Below are positions 15,001-28,251 of a DNA stretch of 64,000 nt, in pieces. This stretch comes from Siphonodentalium dalli (lineage: Eukaryota > Mollusca > Scaphopoda > Gadilida > Siphonodentaliidae). How positions within the stretch are numbered: the first letter of the stretch is position 1; each line of letters starts with the position of its first letter. A model generated the notes under the pieces. It had not been told where the DNA came from and searched no databases. It was given only the letters and a program-made list of their open reading frames with translations. The stretch is from positions 149,919,819 through 149,983,818 of the forward strand of contig CP136064.1 of the NCBI GenBank assembly GCA_032622095.1, written 5' to 3'. The position numbers and the translations under genes are program-made.

Positions 15001-18000
15001 TTATGCCCACATAATCACCATTCCTACCAGCCATACAGAAAACCCGGACCAGTTGACCCTCGGTTGACCACCTACATATATCCTGGGGGGATGGTACGTA
15101 AAAATCGACCAATTATGAAGGAAATTTCGTATAGTTTGAGTATTTAGTGGCACAAGCTGTCACTTTATGCCCACATAATCACCATTCCTACCCGCCTTAC
15201 AGAAAACCCAGACCAGTTGACCCTTGGCTGACCACCTACAGATATCCTGGGGGGATGGTACGTAAAAATCGACCAATTTTGAAGGAAATTTCGTATAGTA
15301 TGAGTATTTAGTCGCACAAGCTGTCGCTTTATGCCCACATAATCACCATTCCTACGCTTACAGTAAACCCGGACCAGTTGACCCTCGGTTGACCACCTAC
15401 AGATATCCTGGGGGGTGGTACGTAAAAATCAACCAATTTTGAAGGAAATTTCGTATAGTTTGAGTATTTAGTGGCACAAGCTGTCGCTTTATGCCCACAT
15501 AATCACCATTCCTAGCCGCCTTACAGAAAACCCGGACCAGTTGACCCTCGGTTGACCACCTACAGATATCCTGGGGGGATGGCACGTAAAAATCGACCAA
15601 TTTTGAAGGAAATTTCGTATAGTTTGAGTATTTAGTGGCACAAGCTGTCGCTTTATGCCCACATAATCACCATTCCTACCAGCCTTACAGAAAACCCGGA
15701 CCAGTTGACCCTCGGTTGACCGCCTACAGATATCCTGGGGGGATGGTACGTAAAAATCAACCAATATTGAAGGAAATTACGTGTAGTTTGAGTATTTAGT
15801 GGCAACAAGCTGTCGCTTTATACCCACATAATCACCATTCCTACCCGCCTTACAGAAAATCCGGACCAGTTGACCCTCGGTTGACGACCTACAGATATCC
15901 TGGGGGGATGGTACGTAAAAATCGACCAATTTTGAAGGAAATTTCGTATAGTATGAGTATTTAGTGGCACAAGCTGTCGCTTTATGCCAACATAATCACC
16001 ATTCCTGCCCTTACAGAAAACCCGGACCAGTTGACCCTCGGTTGACCACCTACAGATATCCTGGGGGGATGGTTCGTAAAAATCGACCAATTTTGAAGGA
16101 AATTTCGTATAGTTTGAGTATTTAGTGGCACAAGCTGTCGCTTTATGCCCACATAATCACCATTCCTAGCCGCCTTACAGAAAATCCGGACCAGTTGACC
16201 CTCGGTTGACCACCTACAGATATCCTGGGAGGGATGGTACGTAAAAATCGACCAATTTTGAAGGAAATTTCGTATAGTTTGAGTATTTAGTGGCACAAGC
16301 TGTCGCTTTATGCCCACATAATCACCATTCCTACCCGCCTTACAGAAAACCCGGACCAGTTGACCCTCGGTTGACCACCTACAGATATCCTGGGGGGATG
16401 GTACGTAAAACTCGACCAATTTTGAAGGAAATTTCGTATAGTTTGAGTATTTAGTGGTACAAGCTGTCGCTTTATGCCCACATAATCACCATTCCTACCC
16501 GCCTTACAGAAAACACGGACCAGTTGACCCTCGGTTGACCACCTACAGATATCCTGGGGGGATGGTACGTAAAAATCCACCAATTTTGAAGGAAATTTCG
16601 TATAGTTTGAGTATTTAGTGGCACAAACTGTCGCTTTATGCCCACATAATCACCATTCCTACCCTTACAGTAAACCCGGACCAGTTGACCCTCGGTTGAC
16701 CACCTACAGATATCCTGGGGGGGGGGATGGTACGTAAAAATCAACCAATTTTGAAGGAAATTTCGTATAGTTTGAGTATTTAGTGGCACAAGCTGTCGCT
16801 TTATGCCCACATAATCACCATTCCTAGCCGCCTTACAGAAAATCCGGACCAGTTGACCCTCGGTTGACCACCTACAGATATCCTGGGGGGATGGTACGTA
16901 AAAATCGACCAATTTTGAAGGAAATTTCGTATAGTTTGAGTATTTAGTGGCACAAGCTGTCGCTTTATGCCCACATAATCACCATTCCTACCCGCCTTAC
17001 AGAAAACCCGGACCATTTGACCCTCGGTTGACCACCTACAGATATCCTGGTGGGATGGTACGTAAAAATCGACCAATTTTGAAGGAAATTTCGTATAGTT
17101 TGAGTATTTAGTGGCGCAAGCTGTCGCTTTATGCCCACATGATCACCATTCCTACCCGCCTTACAGAAAACCTGGACCAGTTGACCCTTGGCTGACCACC
17201 TACAGATATCCTGGGTGGATGGTACGTAAAAATCAACCAATATTGAAGGAAATTACGTATAGTTTGAGTATTTAGTGGCAACAAGCTGTCGCTTTATACC
17301 CACATAATCACCATTCCTACCCGCCTTACAGAAAATCCGGACCAGTTGACCCTCGGTTGACCACCTACAGATATCCTGGGGGGATGGTACGTAAAAATCG
17401 ACCAATTTTGAAGGAAATTTCGTATAGTATGAGTATTTAGTGGCACAAGCTGTCGCTTTATGCCAACATAATCACCATTCCTGCCCTTACAGAAAACCCG
17501 GACCAGTTGACCCTCGGTTGACCACCTACAGATATCCTGGGGGATGGTACGTAAAAATCGACCAATTTTGAAGGAAATTTCGTATAGTTTGAGTATTTAG
17601 TGGCACAAGCTGTCGCTTTATGCCCACATAATCACCATTCCTAGCCGCCTTACAGAAAATCCGGACCAGTTGACCCTCGGTTGACCACCTACAGATATCC
17701 TGGGGGGGATGGTACGTAAAAATCGACCAATTTTGAAGGAAATTTCGTATAGTTTGAGTATTTAGTGGCACAAGCTGTCGCTTTATGCCCACATAATCAC
17801 CATTCCTACCCGCCTTACAGAAAACCCGGACCAGTTGACCCTCGGTTGACCACCTACAGATATCCTGGGGGGATGGTACGTAAAAATCGACCAATTTTGA
17901 AGGAAATTTCGTATAGTATGAGTATTTAGTGGCACAAGCTGTCGCTTTATGCCCACATAATCACCATTCCTACCCTTACAGAAAACCCGGACCAGTTGAC

Positions 18001-20150
18001 CCTCGGTTGACCACCTACATATATCCTGGGGGGATGGTAGGTAAAAATCGACCAATTTTGAAGGACATTTCGTATAGTTTGAGTATTTAGTGGCACAAGC
18101 TGTCACTTTATGCCCACATAATAACCATTCCTACCCGCCTTACAGAAAAACCAGACCAGTTGACCCTTGGTTGACCACCTACAGATATCCTGGGGGATGG
18201 TACGTAAAAATCGACCAATTTTGAAGGAAATTTCGTATAGCCTCGGTTGACCACCTACAGATATCCTGGGGGATGGTACGTAAAAATCGACCAATTTTGA
18301 AGGAAATTTCGTATAGTATGAGTATTTAGTGGCACAAGCTGTCGCTTTATGCCCACATAATCACCATTCCTACAAGCCTTACAGAAAACCCGGACCAGTT
18401 GACCCTCGGTTGACCGCCTACAGATATCCTGTAGGGATGGTACGTAAAAATCAACCAATATTGAAGGAAATTACGTATAGTTTGAGTATTTAGTGGCAAC
18501 AAGCTGTCGCTTTATACCCACATAATCACCATTCATGCCCGCTTTACAGAAAACCCGGACCAGTTTACCCTCGGTTGACCACCTTCAGATATCCTGGGGG
18601 GATGGTACGTAAAAATCGACCAATTTTGAAGGAAATTACGTATAGTTTGAGTATTTAGTGGCAACAAGCTGTCGCTTTATACCCACATAATCACCATTCC
18701 TACCCGCCTTACAGAAAATCCGGACCAGTTGACCCTCGGTTGACCACCTACAGATATCCTGGGGGGATGGTACGTAAAAATCGACCAATTTTGAAGGAAA
18801 TTTCGTATAGTATGAGTATTTAGTGGCACAAGCTGTCGCTTTATGCCAACATAATCACCATTCCTGCCCTTACAGAAAACCCGGACCAGTTGACCCTCGG
18901 TTGACCACCTACAGATATCCTGGGGGATGGTACGTAAAAATCGACCAATTTTGAAGGAAATTTCGTATAGTTTGAGTATTTAGTGGCACAAGCTGTCGCT
19001 TTATGCTCACATAATCACCATTCCTAGCCGCCTTACAGAAAATCCGGACCAGTTGACCCTCGGTTGACCACCTACAGATATCCTGGGGGGGGGATGGTAC
19101 GTAAAAATCGACCAATTTTGAAGAACATTTCGTATAGTTTGAGTATTTAGTGGCACAAGCTGTCGCTTTATGCCCATATAATCACCATTCCTACCCGCCT
19201 TACAGAAAACCCGGTCCAGTTGACCCTCGGTTGACCACCTACAGATATCCTGGGGGGATGGTACGTAAAAATCGACCAATTTTGAAGGAAATTTCGTATA
19301 GTATGAGTATTTAGTGGCACAAGCTGTCGCTTTATGCCCATATAATCACCATTCCTACCCTTACAGAAAACCCGGACCAGTTGACCCTCGGTTGACCACC
19401 TACATATATCCTGGGGGGATGGTAGGTAAAAATCGACCAATTTTGAAGGACATTTCGTATAGTTTGAGTATTTAGTGGCACAAGCTGACACTTTATGCCC
19501 ACATAATCACCATTCCTACCCGCCTTACAGAAAAACCAGACCAGTTGACCCTTGGTTGACCACCTACAGATATCCTGGGGGATGGTACGTAAAAATCGAC
19601 CAATTTTGAAGGAAATTTCGTATAGTTTGAGTATTTAGTGGCACAAGCTGTCGCTTTATGCCCACATAATCACTATTCCTACCCGCCTTACAGAAAACCC
19701 GGACCATCTGACCCTCGGTTGACCACCTACAGATATCCTGGTGGGATGGTACGTAAAAATCGACCAATTTTGAAGGAAATTTCGTATAGTTTGAGTATTT
19801 AGTGGCACAAGCTGTCGCTTTATGCCCACATGATCACCATTCCTACCCGCCTTACAGAAAACCTGGACCAGTTGACCCTCGGTTGACCACCTACAGATAT
19901 CCTGGGGGGATGGTACGTAAAAATCAACCAATATTGAAGGAAATTTCGTATAGTTTGAGTATTTTAGTGGCACAAGCTGTCGCTTAATGCCCACATAATC
20001 ACTATTCCTACCCGCCTTACAGAAAACCCGGACCAGTTGACCCTCGGTTGACCACCTACATATATCCTGGGGGGATGGTACGTAAAAATCGACCAATTTT
20101 GAAGGAAATTTCGTATAGTTTGAGTATTTAGTGGCACAAGCTGTCACTTT
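12036..20150. repeat. Multi-kilobase block duplication inside array 1
   Basis: Private variants repeat at fixed large offsets. The tract from about 12050 to 13780 recurs 6205 bp downstream at about 18255 to 19985, including a TATGCTCACATAATC variant and a monomer containing TGAGTATTTTAGTGG. Other offsets are 3192 bp (4711 to 7903, 4875 to 8067, 5201 to 8393), 7915 bp (7903 to 15818) and 7348 bp (15818 to 23166). These offsets are inconsistent with a single higher-order period. They fit repeated unequal exchange or segmental copying of different block lengths, recent enough that the copies are almost identical by eye. Confidence 0.8.
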
Positions 20151-23100
20151 ATGCCCACATAATCACCATGCCTACCCGCCTTACAGAAAACCCAGACCAG
20201 TTGACCCTTGGCTGACCACCTACAGATATCCTGGGGAGATGGTACGTAAAAATTGACAAATTTTGAAGGAAATTTCGTATAGTATGAGTATTTAGTCGCA
20301 CAAGCTGTCGCTTTATGCCCACATAATCACCATTCCTACCCTTACAGTAAACCCGGACCAGTTGACCCTCGGTTGACCACCTACAGAAATCCTGGGGGGG
20401 ATGGTACGTAAAAATCAACCAATTTTGAAGGAAATTTCGTATAGTTTGAGTATTTAGTGGCACAAGCTGTCACTTTATGCCCACATAATCACCAACCCTA
20501 CCCGCCTTACAGAAAACCCAGACCAGTTGACCCTTGGTTGACCACCTACAGATATCCTGGGGGATGGTACGTAAAAATCGACCAATTTTGAAGGAAATTT
20601 CGTATAGTTTGAGTATTTAGTGGCACAAGCTGTCGCTTTATGCCCACATAATCACCATTCCTACCCGCCTTACAGAAAACCCGGACCATTTGACCCTCGG
20701 TTGACCACCTACAGATATCCTGGTGGGATGGTACGTAAAAATCGACCAATTTTGAAGGAAATTTCGTATAGTTTGAGTATTTAGTGGCACAAGCTGTCGC
20801 TTTATGCCCACATGATCACCATTCCTACCCGCCTTACAGAAAACCTGGACCAGTTGACCCTTGGCTGACCACCTACAGATATCCTGGGTGGATGGTACGT
20901 AAAAATCAACCAATATTGAAGGAAATTACGTATAGTTTGAGTATTTAGTGGCAACAAGCTGTCGCTTTATACCCACATAATCACCATTCCTACCCGCCTT
21001 ACAGAAAATCCGGACCAGTTGACCCTCGGTTGACCACCTACAGATATCCTGGGGGGATGGTACGTAAAAATCGACCAATTTTGAAGGAAATTTCGTATAG
21101 TATGAGTATTTAGTGGCACAAGCTGTCGCTTTATGCCAACATAATCACCATTCCTGCCCTTACAGAAAACCCGGACCAGTTGACCCTCGGTTGACCACCT
21201 ACAGATATCCTGGGGGATGGTACGTAAAAATCGACCAATTTTGAAGGAAATTTCGTATAGTTTGAGTATTTAGTGGCACAAGCTGTCGCTTTATGCCCAC
21301 ATAATCACCATTCCTAGCCGCCTTACAGAAAATCCGGACCAGTTGACCCTCGGTTGACCACCTACAGATATCCTGGGGGGATGGTACGTAAAAATCGACC
21401 AATTTTGAAGGAAATTTCGTATAGTTTGAGTATTTAGTGGCACAAGCTGTCGCTTTATGCCCACATAATCACCATTCCTACGCGCCTTACAGAAAACCCG
21501 GACCAGTTGACCCTCGGTTGACCACCTACAGATATCCTGGGGGGATGGTACGTAAAAATCGACCAATTTTGAAGGAAATTTCGTATAGTATGAGTATTTA
21601 GTGGCACAAGCTGTCGCTTTATGCCCACATAATCACCATTCCTACCCTTACAGAAAACCCGGACCAGTTGACCCTCGGTTGACCACCTACATATATCCTG
21701 GGGGGATGGTAGGTAAAAATCGACCAATTTTGAAGGACATTTCGTATAGTTTGAGTATTTAGTGGCACAAGCTGTCACTTTATGCCCACATAATAACCAT
21801 TCCTACCCGCCTTACAGAAAAACCAGACCAGTTGACCCTTGGTTGACCACCTACAGATATCCTGGGGGATGGTACGTAAAAATCGACCAATTTTGAAGGA
21901 AATTTCGTATAGCCTCGGTTGACCACCTACAGATATCCTGGGGGATGGTACGTAAAAATCGACCAATTTTGAAGGAAATTTCGTATAGTATGAGTATTTA
22001 GTGGCACAAGCTGTCACTTTATGCCCACATAATCACCATTCCTACAAGCCTTACAGAAAACCCGGACCAGTTGACCCTCGGTTGACCGCCTACAGATATC
22101 CTGTAGGGATGGTACGTAAAAATCAACCAATATTGAAGGAAATTACGTATAGTTTGAGTATTTAGTGGCAACAAGCTGTCGCTTTATACCCACATAATCA
22201 CCATTCATGCCCGCTTTACAGAAAACCCGGACCAGTTTACCCTCGGTTGACCACCTTCAGATATCCTGGGGGGATGGTACGTAAAAATCGACCAATTTTG
22301 AAGGAAATTTCGTATAGTTTGAGTATTTAGTGGCACAAACTGTCGCTTTATGCCCACATAATCACCATTCCTACCAGCCTTACAGAAAACCCGGACCAGT
22401 TGACCCTCGGTTGACCACCTACATATATCCTGGGGGATGGTACGTAAAAATCGACCAATTATGAAGGAAATTTCGTATAGTTTGAGTATTTAGTGGCACA
22501 AGCTGTCACTTTATGCCCACATAATCACCATTCCTACCCGCCTTACAGAAAACCCAGACCAGTTGACCCTTGGCTGACCACCTACAGATATCATGGGGGG
22601 ATGGTACGTAAAAATCGACCAATTTTGAAGGAAATTTCGTATAGTATGAGTATTTAGTCGCACAAGCTGTCGCTTTATGCCCACATAATCACCATTCCTA
22701 CGCTTACAGTAAACCCGGACCAGTTGACCCTCGGTTGACCACCTACAGATATCCTGGGGGGGGTGGTACGTAAAAATCAACCAATTTTGAAGGAAATTTC
22801 GTATAGTTTGAGTATTTAGTGGCACAAGCTGTCGCTTTATGCCCACATAATCACCATTCCTAGCCGCCTTACAGAAAACCCGGACCAGTTGACCCTCGGT
22901 TGACCACCTACAGATATCCTGGGGGGATGGCACGTAAAAATCGACCAATTTTGAAGGAAATTTCGTATAGTTTGAGTATTTAGTGGCACAAGCTGTCGCT
23001 TTATGCCCACATAATCACCATTCCTACCAGCCTTACTGAAAACCCGGACCAGTTGACCCTCGGTTGACCGCCTACAGATATCCTGGGGGGATGGTACGTA

Positions 23101-24565
23101 AAAATCAACCAATATTGAAGGAAATTACGTGTAGTTTGAGTATTTAGTGGCAACAAGCTGTCGCTTTATACCCACATAATCACCATTCCTACCCGCCTTA
23201 CAGAAAATCCGGACCAGTTGACCCTCGGTTGACGACCTACAGATATCCTGGGGGGATGGTACGTAAAAATCGACCAATTTTGAAGGAAATTTCGTATAGT
23301 ATGAGTATTTAGTGGCACAAGCTGTCGCTTTATGCCAACATAATCACCATTCCTGCCCTTACAGAAAACCCGGACCAGTTGACCCTCGGTTGACCACCTA
23401 CAGATATCCTGGGGGGATGGTTCGTAAAAATCGACCAATTTTGAAGGAAATTTCGTATAGTTTGAGTATTTAGTGGCACAAGCTGTCGCTTTATGCCCAC
23501 ATAATCACCATTCCTAGCCGCCTTACAGAAAATCCGGACCAGTTGACCCTCGGTTGACCACCTACAGATATCCTGGGAGGGATGGTACGTAAAAATCGAC
23601 CAATTTTGATGGAAATTTCGTATAGTTTGAGTATTTAGTGGCACAAGCTGTCGCTTTATGCCCACATAATCACCATTCCTACCCGCCTTACAGAAAACCC
23701 GGACCAGTTGACCCTCGGTTGACCACCTACAGATATCCTGGGGGGATGGTACGTAAAACTCGACCAATTTTGAAGGAAATTTCGTATAGTTTGAGTATTT
23801 AGTGGTACAAGCTGTCGCTTTATGCCCACATAATCACCATTCCTACCCGCCTTACAGAAAACCCGGACCAGTTGACCCTCGGTTGACCACCTACAGATAT
23901 CCTGGGGGGATGGTACGTAAAAATCCACCAATTTTGAAGGAAATTTCGTATAGTTTGAGTATTTAGTGGCACAAACTGTCGCTTTATGCCCACATAATCA
24001 CAATTCCTACCCTTACAGTAAACCCGGACCAGTTGACCCTCGGTTGACCACCTACAGATATCCTGGGGGGGATGGTACGTAAAAATCAACCAATTTTGAA
24101 GGAAATTTCGTATAGTTTGAGTATTTAGTGGCACAAGCTGTCGCTTTATGCCCACATAATCACCATTCCTAGCCGCCTTACAGAAAATCCGGACCAGTTG
24201 ACCCTCGGTTGACCACCTACAGATATCCTGGGGGGATGGTACGTAAAAATCGACCAATTTTGAAGGAAATTTCGTATAGTTTGAGTATTTAGTGGCACAA
24301 GCTGTCGCTTTATGCCCACATAATCACCATTCCTACCCGCCTTACAGAAAACCCGGACCAGTTGACCCTCGGTTGACCACCTACAGATATCCTGGGGGGA
24401 TTGTACGTAAAAATCGACCAATTTTGAAGGAAATTTCGTATAGTATGAGTATTTAGTGGCACAAGCTGTCGCTTTATGCCCACATAATCACCATTCCTAC
24501 CCTTACAGAAAACCCGGACCAGTTGACCCTCGGTTGACCACCTACATATATCCTGGGGGGATGGT

Positions 24566-24670
24566 CATGCTGTCCCCGATAGCTCATTGAATGTTATACT
24601 ATTACACTGTGTATATAATTGTATATATCATATGAATGAGTTATGAATAAATAATCATAGTCATAGTCAT
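24566..24670 (+). mobile_element. 105-bp insertion in the satellite, likely LINE/SINE 3' tail
   Basis: A single monomer is interrupted after ATGGT by 105 bp unrelated to the satellite, and it resumes at AAAAATCGACC. The expected ACGT of the monomer is missing at the junction. The insert is AT-rich and ends in a short tandem tail of CATAGT units after ATGAATAAATAATCATAG. A repetitive 3' tail of this kind is typical of the 3' end of a 5'-truncated non-LTR retrotransposon or SINE. No target-site duplication is evident and the family was not recognised. Confidence 0.5.
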
Positions 24671-26427
24671 AAAAATCGACCAATTTTGAAGGAAATTTCG
24701 TATAGTTTGAGTATTTAGTGGCAAAAGCTGTCACTTTATGCCCACATAATCACCATTCCTACCCGCCTTACAGAAAACCCGGACCATTTGACCCTCGGTT
24801 GACCACCTACAGATATCCTGGTGGGATGGTACGTAAAAATCGACCAATTTTGAAGGAAATTTCGTATAGTTTGAGTATTTAGTGGCACAAGCTGTCGCTT
24901 TATGCCCACATGATCACCATTCCTATCCGCCTTACAGAAAACCTGGACCAGTTGACCCTCGGTTGACCACCTACAGATATCCTGGGGGGATGGTACGTAA
25001 AAATCAACCAATATTGAAGGAAATTTCGTATAGTTTGAGTATTTTAGTGGCACAAGCTGTCGCTTAATGCCCACATAATCACTATTCCTACCCGCCTTAC
25101 AGAAAACCCGGATCAGTTGACCCTCGGTTGACCACCTACAGATATCCTGGGTGGATGGTACGTAAAAATCAACCAATTTTGAAGGAAATTTCGTATAGTT
25201 TGAGCATTTAGTGGCACAAGCTGTCGCTTTATGCCCACATAATCACCATCCCTACCCTTACAGTAAACCCGGACCAGTTGACCCTCGGTTGACCACCTAC
25301 AGATATCCTGGGGGGGATGGTACCCAAAAATCAACCAATTTTGAAGGAAATTTCGTATAGTTTGAGTATTTAGTGGCACAAGCTGTCGCTTTATGCCCAC
25401 ATAATCACCATTCCTAGCCGCCTTACAGAAAACCCGGACCAGTTGACCCTCGGTTGACCACCTACAGATATCCTGGGGGGATGGCACGTAAAAATCGACC
25501 AATTTTGAAGGAAATTTCGTATAGTTTGAGTATTTAGTGGCACAAGCTGTCGCTTTATGCCCACACAATCACCATTCCTACCAGCCTTACAGAAAACCCG
25601 GACCAGTTGACCCTCGGTTGACCGCCTACAGATATCCTGGGGGATGGTACGTAAAAATCAACCAATATTGAAGGAAATTACGTGTAGTTTGAGTATTTAG
25701 TGGCAACAAGCTGTCCCTTTATACCCACATAATCACCATTCCTACCCGCCTTACAGAAAATCCGGACCAGTTGACCCTCGGTTGACCACCTACAGATATC
25801 CTGGGGGGATGGTACGTAAAACTCGACCAATTTTGAAGGAAATTTCGTATAGTTTGAGGATTTAGTGGCACAAACTGTCGCTTTATGCCCACATAATCAC
25901 CATTCCTACCCGCCTTACAGAAAACCCGGACCAGTTGACCCTCGGTTGACCACCTTCAGATATCCTGGGCGGATGGTACGTAAAAATCCACCAATTTTGA
26001 AGGAAATTTCGTATAGTTTGAGTATTTAGTGGCACAAACTGTCGCTTTATGCCCACATAATCACCATTCCTATACCCGCCTTACAGTAAACCCGGACCAT
26101 TTGACCCTCGGTTGACCACCTACAGATATCCTGGGGGATGGTACGTAAAAATCGACCAATTTTGAAGGAAATTTCGTATAGTTTGATCATTTAGTGGCAC
26201 AAGCTGTCGCTTTATGCCCACATAATCACCATTCCTACCCGCCTTACAGAAAACCCGGACCAGTTGACCCTCGGTTGACCACCTACAGATATCCTGGGGG
26301 GATGGTACGTAAAAATCGACCAATTTGGAAGGAAATTTCGTATAGTATGAGTACCGGTATTTAGTGGCACAAGCTGACGCTTTATGCCAACATAATCACC
26401 ATTCCTGCCCTTACAGAAAACCCGGAC

Positions 26428-26510
26428 GGCCTTCGTTAGATTGCGTGATGGGTGTGTCAAAAAGAGAGAGTTTATTTGGAGTAATTACGTTTATTCCCAA
26501 ATACGATTAA
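26428..26510. other. Short linker between satellite and transposon
   Basis: About 80 bp of unique-looking sequence with a GAGAGAG run and AT-rich DNA. It ends in the TTAA target site of the adjoining miniature transposon. No gene or motif is visible. Confidence 0.6.
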
Positions 26511-26886
26511 AGGTACTCAATCCGATAAAACTCCTCTCAATTACTATTTCAATGGCTTCAGGGGCCAAAAATATTTGATTCGAGTCGAGGAAGCCACCCA
26601 TCAAAGCTCAGATTTATTAGATATCGATTTTAGAAATCTATTATTTTTCATTATCGGGAATACTTGCTGTCCCAGAAGTTTGCCGAAAATATACTCTCGA
26701 TACTAAATTCCATCGAACAAAATGTTGCTATACAACACATTTTGGGCAATTATATACGACATTTCACAGTCGTTAGCAATATTTTTTGATAATTAATCGA
26801 TTCTAATAACTAAAGTGACCTTTGATAAAATTTTGTTGTTGTTGGAATCTGTTGAGATGGGGACACTCCGATCGGATTGAGTACCT
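26511..26886 (+). mobile_element. TTAA-flanked miniature DNA transposon, copy 1 (376 bp)
   Basis: The ends are the inverted repeat AGGTACTCAATCCG and CGGATTGAGTACCT. The element is preceded by TTAA and followed by TTAG, a one-base-decayed TTAA duplication. About 150 bp at the left end matches, inverted, the right end of the element at 61437-61909, and about 55 bp at the right end matches that copy's left end. The interiors differ. The TTAA target and short inverted ends are typical of piggyBac-type miniature elements, although these ends do not begin CCC as in classical piggyBac. There is no transposase frame, so it is non-autonomous. Confidence 0.8.
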
Positions 26887-26890
26887 TTAG

Positions 26891-28251
26891 TTGCGTTTTC
26901 AGTGGATTTAATTTGATTCTGCATTTGGAACACAATTTTGTCTAGGCTATATATATGAACACTTGATGTATAGGGTCATTTAGGTATGATGAAATTGTCA
27001 GAGTCGACTTCATACTTAGGCTGTACCCTGCAGATTTAATCACTCAATAATCACTGCATGATGGTTGTGTTGTTTCAACATTTTAACTTCACACATTTTC
27101 TACAGTGACATGTAGTAAGCTGTCACCTCTAATCAGTCTACCGCTATACTAGACCTATTACTAATTAAGACATGTAGGCTAAGTGTGGTCCCTAATCCGA
27201 AACCACGAGTATGCTTTTCGTGAAACAATGCGCGGAAGATATTGCGCAGTAAGCTTTACTCGAAACAGTGCGCGGTAGATTCTACCACTCACTCTATCTC
27301 TCAAATACACGTTAAAATAACCTTACAAATTCGCAACTGAAGACTGTCTACTACTATAGTTCATGTATTAAATCACCCCCCCCCCCCCCCCACCTGCCCA
27401 TGTGCATAATAACTGTTTCATTTGTACCGCGCACTTCCGCGTAGTTCTGCGCAGTTCCGCGCACTGTTTCGAGGTGCCGCTCGACCGCCCGGCTCGAGAG
27501 CACCCGAGCACCTAACCAGGGCTTACCTGACGCCAAGCATACACTTTACGCACCCGAGCACCCGGCACAGACAAACCTACTCCGATTGCGTCAATCGAAC
27601 ACACCTCTTACCACGGGGTAGACGCTAATTCTTTCGCGACAATCCGATGTCAGTCCGCGCCAATATTCCATATTCAACGAGGTATCGGTATTAGCGCCAA
27701 TCGGAGCCGTTATCAACAAATAAATTCGTCCACATATATAACACTCCAAGATCATAAAGTTTCATCCCGAGGTTTCTGCTACATTATCATTGTCAACCTT
27801 AATCGTGTCCTTTCCACTTTCTTATAATTATCGTATAGCATATTCGTAACGGCGATAATCGCATACAAAATTCCTCCCTTCATTTACTAATAACAATACG
27901 TATATCTCGGGATAAAGCACAATATTCTTCTTTCATATACTCTTTTTTTTCAATCTAGACATTCCCAAAATTACAAATGCACACAGGAACGAAAACACCG
28001 CACTTCGTGTCGCGTATCGTCATACGTAAGTCAGCACACATAAAGAGCGTTCAGCGATAATTCTCTCGCACCTTCGCGTAGTTTTTGAATCCGTACATGA
28101 ATATGTGTTAGCTTTGTTGATGCAATGAAAGGACGTTGCATGTACATTATATTGCGTGAAAAATATATTGACTATCACATTGGTTATAACTATATTATGA
28201 ACATCGCTGTCTTATGATTCCCATGTATTTGAGGGCGGCGACCCGTCATCT
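26891..28251. other. Non-coding stretch with inverted repeat and C run
   Basis: No gene is recognisable in this 1.36-kb AT-rich stretch. It holds a perfect 17-bp inverted repeat, CTCGAAACAGTGCGCGG, at 27259-27275 with its complement at 27457-27473. These arms bracket a GC-richer pocket with several GCGCA motifs. A run of 16 C lies at 27376-27391. The arms could be the ends of a small degraded transposon, but no target duplication was found. Short open frames on both strands across 27354-27628 have no recognisable domain. Confidence 0.55.

Larger units (their letters stand above)
1..26427 (-). repeat. 164-bp satellite DNA array 1 (about 160 monomers)
   Basis: Head-to-tail array of a 164-bp AT-rich monomer. 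Landmarks along the plus strand are CTCGGTTGACCACCTACAG, a G run of 5 to 11 before ATGGTACGT, AATTTCGTATAGTTTGAG, and CACAAGCTGTCGCTTTATG. Equivalent positions recur at 164-bp steps, for example 5201, 5365 and 5529. Monomers differ mainly by single bases, G-run length and a 3-4 bp deletion that turns CTACCCGCCTTACAG into CTACCCTTACAG. The array runs off the left edge. It ends abruptly in mid-monomer at 26427, and its last monomers (from about 25700) are the most divergent, as expected at an array edge. It is labelled minus because array 2 is taken as the reference direction. No CENP-B-box-like motif was found. Whether it is centromeric, heterochromatic or dispersed cannot be told from this window. 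Confidence 0.97.

Noticed and set aside
1-26427. CRISPR array
   Set aside because: Regular repeats exist, but whole 164-bp monomers repeat with no variable spacers, and the DNA is eukaryotic in character.
1-26427. CENP-B box or known centromere motif in the satellite
   Set aside because: The monomer has TTTCGTATAG and ATACGAAATT but no match to the conserved TTCG...CGGG arrangement of the box.
299-26460. Dozens of minus-strand frames of 60-163 codons beginning MVDFYVPS across array 1, and their plus-strand twins in array 2
   Set aside because: They are translations of the 164-bp satellite. 164 is not a multiple of three, so each frame closes after one or two monomers, and lengths change with G-run slippage. 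No start context, domain or codon bias supports a gene.
27354-27628. Overlapping frames on both strands near the C run
   Set aside because: Caused by local GC richness. The minus-strand frame includes a glycine run from the C homopolymer.
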